Source of the DNA: JAWPNA01 sp045402695
GTDB taxonomy: Bacteria; Acidobacteriota; Polarisedimenticolia; JACPZX01; DASXTC01
Length of the DNA stretch: 12,158 nt
Direction: 5' to 3'
Assembly: GCA_045402695.1 (NCBI GenBank)
Contig: JAWPNA010000402.1
Location: 1 to 12,158, forward strand
Below are positions 7,480 through 12,158 of this stretch, in pieces. The notes under the pieces are model-generated. The model saw only the letters and a program-made list of their open reading frames with translations, was not told the DNA's origin and did no database searches. Each line of letters opens with the position of its first letter. Within the stretch, counting starts at the first letter, position 1. Position numbers and translations under genes: made by a program.

Positions 7480-10176
7480 ATGTCCGTCAACCTCACCCCG
7501 ATGCTCGAGCAGTACCACAGGATCAAGCGGGACCACCGCGACGCCATCCTCATGTTCCGGATGGGCGATTTCTACGAGATGTTCTTCGACGACGCGCAGA
7601 CGGCGTCGCGCATCCTCGAGATCGCTCTGACCGCGCGCGGGCGTGGCACGGACAACGAGGCGCCGATGTGCGGCGTGCCGCACCACTCGGTGGACGCTTA
7701 CATCGCGCGCCTCATCGCGAACGGCCACAAGGTGGCCGTCTGCGACCAGGTGGAGGATGCGGCTTCGGCCAAGGGCCTCGTGCGCCGCGAGGTGGTGCGC
7801 GTCGTCAGCCCCGGCACGGTGACCGACCCGGCATCGCTCGACGCCACGGAGAACTTGTACATCGGGTGCCTGCTGCCGGCGGACCGCGGCGTGGGCGCCG
7901 CCTGCATCGATCTTTCCACGGGTGAATTCCGTCTGCTCCAGGCCGAAGGCGATCGTGCATGGGAACAGATCTCGCTTCAACTCTCCGCCTTCCGTCCCCG
8001 CGAGATCCTGCAGCCCGAGGCGGCAGGTTGCGCGTCGCTCCTGGACCGCGAATTGTCCACGGGAGTGACCTTCACCGACCTGGAGACCTGGGCCTTCGGG
8101 CGAGACGCGGCCTACCAGAGCCTCACCGAGCAGATGGGCACCCGCAGCCTCGAGGGGTTTGGTTGCGAGCAGATGGATCTCGGCGTCCGGGCCGGAGGCG
8201 CTCTGCTGCACCATCTCAGGTGCACACAGCGGTCCTCCCTGGATCACATCCGCCGCGTCCTGCCGCATTCCGCCGCGGACCACATGCTCCTGGACGGAGC
8301 CACGCTGCGCACCCTCGAGGTGTGCCGCAGCCTGGCGACCGGCGGTCGCGCCGGATCGCTTCTATCGGTGCTGGACCGCACGGTCACGCCCATGGGCGCG
8401 CGACGCCTTCAGGCCTGGTTGCTGTCTCCTCCACTCGACGTGGATCGAACCACCGCGAGGCTGGACGCGGTGGAGGAGCTGGCGGCGCAGACGCGCCGGC
8501 GCGACGAGCTGCGTCTCCTCATGAAGGGGATCCGCGACATCGAGAGGCTGCTGGGCCGCGTCACGCTCGGCACCGCCACCGCCCGCGACGTGCTGTCGCT
8601 GAGGGACTCGCTGGCGCCACTGCCGCAGGTTTCCGCCGTGGCCTCGCTGCTCTCCTCTCCGATGCTGTCCGGAAGTCCGGGCCCGCTCGCCAGCCTGGAC
8701 ACATCGGGCCCGCCCGCGGCGCTGGACGCCCTGGAAGATCTTCACGATCTGCTCGCACGCTCCATCGCCGACGAGCCGGCGGCCACGCTGCACGAAGGAG
8801 GGATGATCCGCGCTGGTTACAGCGTGGAGCTTGACGACCTGAGGGCCATCTCGAAGGACGCCACCTCGTACCTCGCCTCCCTTGAGACGCGCGAGCGCGC
8901 GAGAAGCGGGATCGCCTCGCTGAAAGTGCGTTACAACAAGGTGTTCGGCTACTACATCGAGGTCTCGAAGGCCAACCTGGCCCTGGCTCCGGCCGACTAT
9001 GAGCGCAAGCAGACTCTCGTCAACGCCGAGCGGTTCGTCACCCCGGAGCTGAAGCAGTACGAAGAGAAGATCCTCACGGCGCAGGAGAGGATCCAGGCTG
9101 TCGAGCTCGATCTCTTCCACCAGGTGCGCGATGAGGTGGCCTCGCAGGCCGCGCGCCTGAAGGCCGCCTCCGATCGTCTCGCCGACCTCGACACGCTGGC
9201 TTCGCTGGCGGAGGTCGCGGTGGCTCGAGGCTACACGCGGCCCCTCGTCACCGACGGCGGCCGCACGCGCATTTCAGCGGGGCGGCATCCGGTCGTGGAG
9301 ATCCTCAACACGCGGGAGCGGTTCGTGCCGAACGACGTGGAGATGTCGGGAGACGGCGCGCGCATCCTCATCGTGACCGGTCCGAACATGGGCGGCAAAT
9401 CCACCTATCTGAGGCAGGCGGCGTTGATCACGCTGATGGCCCAGATGGGTTCCTTCGTGCCGGCCCGGCGGGCGGAGATCGGCCTGGTGGATCGGATCTT
9501 CTCCCGCATCGGCTCCTCGGACAACCTGGCCGGGGGGCAGTCCACCTTCATGGTGGAGATGCAGGAGACTGCCAACATCCTCAACAACGCCACCGACCGC
9601 AGCCTGATCCTGCTCGACGAAGTGGGACGTGGGACCAGCACATTCGACGGCCTGTCTCTGGCCTGGGCCATCGCCGAGCACTTGCACGAGGCGTCGGCGC
9701 GCGCTGATCGCGGCGCGCGCGTGCTGTTCGCCACCCACTACCACGAGCTGACGGAGATGGCCCTCACCATGCCAGGCATCAGGAACCTGACGGTCTCGGT
9801 GAAGGAATCAGGCCAGGATGTGATCTTCTTGCGGAGAATCGTCGAAGGGGCGGCGGACCGGTCCTACGGGATCCAGGTGGCGCGCCTCGCGGGACTCCCG
9901 TCCTCTGTGATCGAGAGGGCGCGCGAGGTGCTCGCCAACCTGGAGACCAACGAATTCGGCCGCGATGGGATGCCCAAGCTGGCGCGCCACGGCACGCCCC
10001 GAAGCGCACGAGCGCCGAATCACGCCGGGCAACTCAACCTGTTCTGGCCCCCGGAGGACCCGGGCGTGACCGAAGTGATCCGGCAAATCCGCCGGCTCGA
10101 GCCCGAGACGGTCACGCCGCTCGAAGCGCTGCGGTTACTCTCCGCGATGAAGGAGCGTCTCGGATCGGAGGAGTGA
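7480..10176 (+). CDS. mutS: DNA mismatch repair protein MutS
   Basis: The 898-residue protein recognises mispaired or looped bases and signals to MutL using ATP. The N-terminal mismatch-binding motif is F31-Y-E33 within FRMGDFYEMFFDD, where the Phe stacks on the mismatch. The connector, lever and clamp regions run from about 120 to 560, including RYNKVFGYYIEVSKAN. The ATPase has Walker A GPNMGGKST (634-642), Walker B with D713-E714 in LILLDEVGRGTST, and an ATHYHEL block. Near the C-terminus QLNLF (851-855) fits the beta-clamp-binding motif QxxLF. A final helical part (about 862-895) corresponds to the dimer/tetramer domain. Length is slightly above E. coli MutS (853). The start MSVNLTPMLEQYH agrees with family N-termini. 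No mutL is in the window. The gene follows the nuclease/ATPase pair but seems to have its own promoter, and converges with the phosphatase-fold gene. Confidence 0.98.
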   Translation: MSVNLTPMLEQYHRIKRDHRDAILMFRMGDFYEMFFDDAQTASRILEIALTARGRGTDNEAPMCGVPHHSVDAYIARLIANGHKVAVCDQVEDAASAKGLVRREVVRVVSPGTVTDPASLDATENLYIGCLLPADRGVGAACIDLSTGEFRLLQAEGDRAWEQISLQLSAFRPREILQPEAAGCASLLDRELSTGVTFTDLETWAFGRDAAYQSLTEQMGTRSLEGFGCEQMDLGVRAGGALLHHLRCTQRSSLDHIRRVLPHSAADHMLLDGATLRTLEVCRSLATGGRAGSLLSVLDRTVTPMGARRLQAWLLSPPLDVDRTTARLDAVEELAAQTRRRDELRLLMKGIRDIERLLGRVTLGTATARDVLSLRDSLAPLPQVSAVASLLSSPMLSGSPGPLASLDTSGPPAALDALEDLHDLLARSIADEPAATLHEGGMIRAGYSVELDDLRAISKDATSYLASLETRERARSGIASLKVRYNKVFGYYIEVSKANLALAPADYERKQTLVNAERFVTPELKQYEEKILTAQERIQAVELDLFHQVRDEVASQAARLKAASDRLADLDTLASLAEVAVARGYTRPLVTDGGRTRISAGRHPVVEILNTRERFVPNDVEMSGDGARILIVTGPNMGGKSTYLRQAALITLMAQMGSFVPARRAEIGLVDRIFSRIGSSDNLAGGQSTFMVEMQETANILNNATDRSLILLDEVGRGTSTFDGLSLAWAIAEHLHEASARADRGARVLFATHYHELTEMALTMPGIRNLTVSVKESGQDVIFLRRIVEGAADRSYGIQVARLAGLPSSVIERAREVLANLETNEFGRDGMPKLARHGTPRSARAPNHAGQLNLFWPPEDPGVTEVIRQIRRLEPETVTPLEALRLLSAMKERLGSEE

Positions 10177-10186
10177 GTTGAAACAA

Positions 10187-10218
10187 GAAGAGCCGGGGCT
10201 GGCCCTCCCCGGCTCTTC
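10187..10218. terminator. Hairpin terminator between converging mutS and phosphatase-fold genes
   Basis: GAAGAGCCGGGG (10187-10198) and CCCCGGCTCTTC (10207-10218) form a perfect 12-bp stem with an 8-base loop, starting 10 bases after the mutS stop. Read on the minus strand, the stem is followed by TTGTTTCAAC, a T-rich run typical of intrinsic termination, so it best serves the minus-strand gene. On the plus strand the run is weak, so termination of mutS may be partial. Confidence 0.75.
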
Positions 10219-10265
10219 CACGGATCGCGGAGTGGTTGGCGATCCCCCGAAGGGAGAAGTTGCCC

Positions 10266-11927
10266 TCACCTCAGGTGGCCGCGGTCCCTCAGACCCCTGA
10301 GCTCCTTCTCGGCGGCCGCATCCGGCTGGGGCGCCGGCGCCGGGGCGGACGGAAGTCGTTCGTACGAGTCGGTTACGGGATAGTCGCCGGCGGGCGCCCT
10401 CTCCAGGATCGCCGCGATCGGTTGTCCCCTCATCGCCGCGTCCAGCGGCAGCCCCAGGAGATACAGGACCGTCGGGGCGACATCATACAGGTCGGCCGAC
10501 CAGCCGGTGTGTCCCTTGGCGATGCCGGACCCCGCGGCCAGAAGCATCCCGGAGGCGTCGTGCGCTCCAAATGCCTCGTCGTATCGGCGGAACAGGTCCC
10601 TCACCAGGACGGGAGGGTCGCCTCCCACAGGGATCGTGCCGAGCGGATCGATCGCCAGATTCTCGGTCAACTCGATGTCCGGGGATCCCGGCGCCGGGTC
10701 CTCCACGACCCGCACCGTCAGGAAGAGCGGATCGCCTTTGCTCGAGACGAGCGACCTCAGCGAACGGCCCAGGCTCTCCTTCAGCGCGGCCGTCTCCCGC
10801 CGCGCCACACTGCCTCGCTGCTCGCGTCCCTCGATGTTGAGGTGGATGCCGCGCACGGCGCTGCCGGTGTCCTCCAGATTGAAGGCCCGTGTGCGCCCCC
10901 AGTCGGCGCCACCATGCTCGCCACGCTCGAAGTCGCCGAGGCGATGAAGCAGGCCGTTCAGATCCACGTGAAGGAAGTCGGTCGTCAGCGCGCCCCGGAA
11001 TCCATGATCCGAGACGATGAGAAGCGCCGTCTCCTCGGGAAGCCGCTGGAGCATCATTCCGAGGCACTCGTCCACGAAGGCGTACGCACCGGGCACGGCC
11101 CCGGCGAGGGCCTCGGCCCGATCGCGTTCGATCCTCTCGCCCCGGGCCCGAGCGACCACCAAGTACCGCGGCTCGTGATAGTGCCAGTAACGGTGAGACA
11201 CGAGGTCCACGCTGAGGAATCGAAAGAAGGCAAGCCTCGGCTGGTGCACCCGGTACAGCACCAGGGCGCGCGACAGCGCCGCCAGATCCTGCTGAAACGC
11301 GGTGAGCAGCGGCTCGTCGAGCGATGCGAGCCGCGCCACCGCCTGGGAAAGAGCCAGAGGCTCGCCCTCGCCACCGCCGGAACCGAGCGCTCCTTCCGGG
11401 AAGATGTAGCCCCTGTCGCCGGAGAGCCGAGGATCGTACCCTTCCGAGATCATGAAGCCGAGAACGGTCTCCACGGGAAAGGTCTGCGGCCAGTTGCTCG
11501 TACCGGAGGTGATGCCCGATGCGCTCGCGATCGTCCAGAGCGCCGGCGCGCGGCGGCGGGCGGCGGTCACCGGCCGGATCGCGTAGCGGCCAGGGATCTT
11601 CTCGACAGCGTACTGAATCCCGTGGTCCGCGGGCGCCCTTCCGGTTGCGACGCTGGTCCACAGCGCGGCCGGGTCCATCGGCTCCACCGATCGCATCAGG
11701 CCGGCCGAGCCCGAGCGGTAGAGCGCCGCGAGGTAAGGCAACCTTCCTTCGGACAGCAGCGGCGACATTACGTCCCAGCTGGCGCCGTCAACCGCCACGA
11801 TCACGACCCGGCGCGCGCCGAGCGGGGGCGACGCCGCGCGCCCGCAGAAGACGAGGGCGGACAGGCACAGGCCGGTCAGGATGGCCGCCGAAAGGCACCG
11901 GCGGTTGAACCTGGCTCTGTGTCTCAC
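10266..11927 (-). CDS. Exported alkaline-phosphatase-superfamily (type I phosphodiesterase-like) protein
   Basis: The 553-residue product has an arginine-rich n-region and a hydrophobic h-region (about 11-28), so it is exported. Metal-ligand motifs of the alkaline phosphatase fold are present in order: D47 (VDG), D241 and H245 (DLVSH), D307-H308 (SDHGF) and H473 (GHTG, followed by LYDVAPTVLYLLGLP). This is the type I phosphodiesterase/nucleotide pyrophosphatase group, which hydrolyses phosphate or phosphonate esters outside the cytoplasm; the substrate is unknown. The nucleophile region reads EPMDPAALWTSVATG (82-96), with Asp-Pro where relatives usually have Ser/Thr-Pro before the Trp. The C-terminus has a Pro/Ala-rich linker and charged tail. 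The start is a GTG with AGGA five bases upstream (complement of 11933-11936). It lies 37 bases after the dehydrogenase gene on the same strand, suggesting cotranscription. Confidence 0.85.
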   Translation of the reverse strand: MRHRARFNRRCLSAAILTGLCLSALVFCGRAASPPLGARRVVIVAVDGASWDVMSPLLSEGRLPYLAALYRSGSAGLMRSVEPMDPAALWTSVATGRAPADHGIQYAVEKIPGRYAIRPVTAARRRAPALWTIASASGITSGTSNWPQTFPVETVLGFMISEGYDPRLSGDRGYIFPEGALGSGGGEGEPLALSQAVARLASLDEPLLTAFQQDLAALSRALVLYRVHQPRLAFFRFLSVDLVSHRYWHYHEPRYLVVARARGERIERDRAEALAGAVPGAYAFVDECLGMMLQRLPEETALLIVSDHGFRGALTTDFLHVDLNGLLHRLGDFERGEHGGADWGRTRAFNLEDTGSAVRGIHLNIEGREQRGSVARRETAALKESLGRSLRSLVSSKGDPLFLTVRVVEDPAPGSPDIELTENLAIDPLGTIPVGGDPPVLVRDLFRRYDEAFGAHDASGMLLAAGSGIAKGHTGWSADLYDVAPTVLYLLGLPLDAAMRGQPIAAILERAPAGDYPVTDSYERLPSAPAPAPQPDAAAEKELRGLRDRGHLR

Positions 11928-11964
11928 CAGATTCCTGCTCCGGCCGCGAATCCGGCCGATCCCT

Positions 11965-12158
11965 TCATGAAGCGATCCGGAGCAGGACCTTCAGGACTCC
12001 GCTCTCGCCGGCGCGCTGAAACGCGGCCACGCCATCCTCGAAAGGCATCTGGGCCGCGATCAAGTCTTCGACTTTCACGGACCCGGACCTGATGGCCTCG
12101 ATGGCCGGCTCGAACCGGCCGCATCGCGAGCCCACGAGCGTCACCTCGTCCACCACCG
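11965..12158 (-). CDS. Zinc-type medium-chain dehydrogenase/reductase, C-terminal fragment
   Basis: The gene enters from the right edge on the minus strand and ends at a TGA at 11967-11965, leaving 63 full codons. The visible tail contains TLVGSRCGRFEPAIEAI and then FEDGVAAFQRAGESGVLKVLL. These are the closing segments of zinc-binding alcohol-dehydrogenase-like (MDR) proteins: a 'GSrcGpf..al' helix entry and a final 'eeg.eAferA...g..KVll' helix-strand. Such enzymes oxidise alcohols or reduce carbonyls with NAD(P)H. The substrate, zinc ligands and Rossmann fold are outside the window. A GTG near the edge is internal, not a start, because the family motif continues upstream of it. Confidence 0.8.
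   Translation of the reverse strand, partial: VVDEVTLVGSRCGRFEPAIEAIRSGSVKVEDLIAAQMPFEDGVAAFQRAGESGVLKVLLRIAS

Noticed and set aside
7480..10176. MutS2 or another MutS paralogue instead of MutS
   Set aside because: The N-terminal FYE mismatch-binding motif and the C-terminal clamp-binding motif identify canonical MutS; no Smr domain is present.
11840..11870. Lipoprotein signal in the phosphatase-fold protein (Cys28 after ALVF)
   Set aside because: Phe directly before the Cys does not fit a lipobox, which needs a small residue there; a signal peptidase I site near the GRAAS segment is more plausible.
10236..12092. Long plus-strand open frame of 618 codons opposite the phosphatase-fold gene
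   Set aside because: Its translation is Arg/Gly/Pro-rich with no domain pattern, and the opposite strand has a complete signal peptide and metal-site motifs. It is a GC-rich antisense shadow.

Overview
The window is GC-rich, densely coding bacterial DNA with short intergenic gaps. The gene mix suggests a free-living Gram-negative-type bacterium: an ABC-3 metal transporter with HEAT repeats, a TPR membrane protein, a YhaO/YhaN-like pair, MutS, and an exported alkaline-phosphatase-superfamily protein. Acidobacteriota or a similar high-GC phylum is my best guess from protein style alone; no marker in the window fixes the taxonomy. I saw no tRNA, rRNA, CRISPR array, insertion sequence or prophage gene. 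No gene-free stretch reaches 300 bases.

Layout, plus strand. Bases 1-266 are the 3' end of a metal-binding lipoprotein/periplasmic gene (ZnuA type). It is followed after 6 bases by an ABC-3 permease (273-1787) that carries an unusual cytoplasmic-looking HEAT-repeat tail. Next is a separately promoted membrane-anchored protein with an SPFH/band-7-like domain followed by TPRs (1843-3153). After a 96-base gap with a promoter-like element and a nested inverted repeat comes a two-gene unit. It encodes an Mre11/SbcD/YhaO-like metallophosphoesterase (3250-4482) and a Rad50/SbcC/YhaN-like ATPase with a transmembrane hairpin in its coiled coil (4488-7397). The mismatch-repair gene mutS (7480-10176) follows with its own probable promoter. 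A perfect 12-bp hairpin closes this strand.

Layout, minus strand. An exported alkaline-phosphatase-superfamily protein (11927-10266) converges on mutS. It lies 37 bases downstream of the 3' end of a zinc-type medium-chain dehydrogenase that enters from the right edge, so the two are probably cotranscribed.

How the genes fit together. The first two genes form a metal uptake operon whose ATPase must lie outside the window. The metallophosphoesterase/ATPase pair and MutS are both DNA-processing machines placed side by side. The most unusual items are domain combinations: permease-HEAT, SPFH-TPR and a membrane-hairpin Rad50-like ATPase. A possibly nucleophile-less phosphatase-fold enzyme is also notable. 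I do not see clear evidence for a wholly new defence or mobile system.
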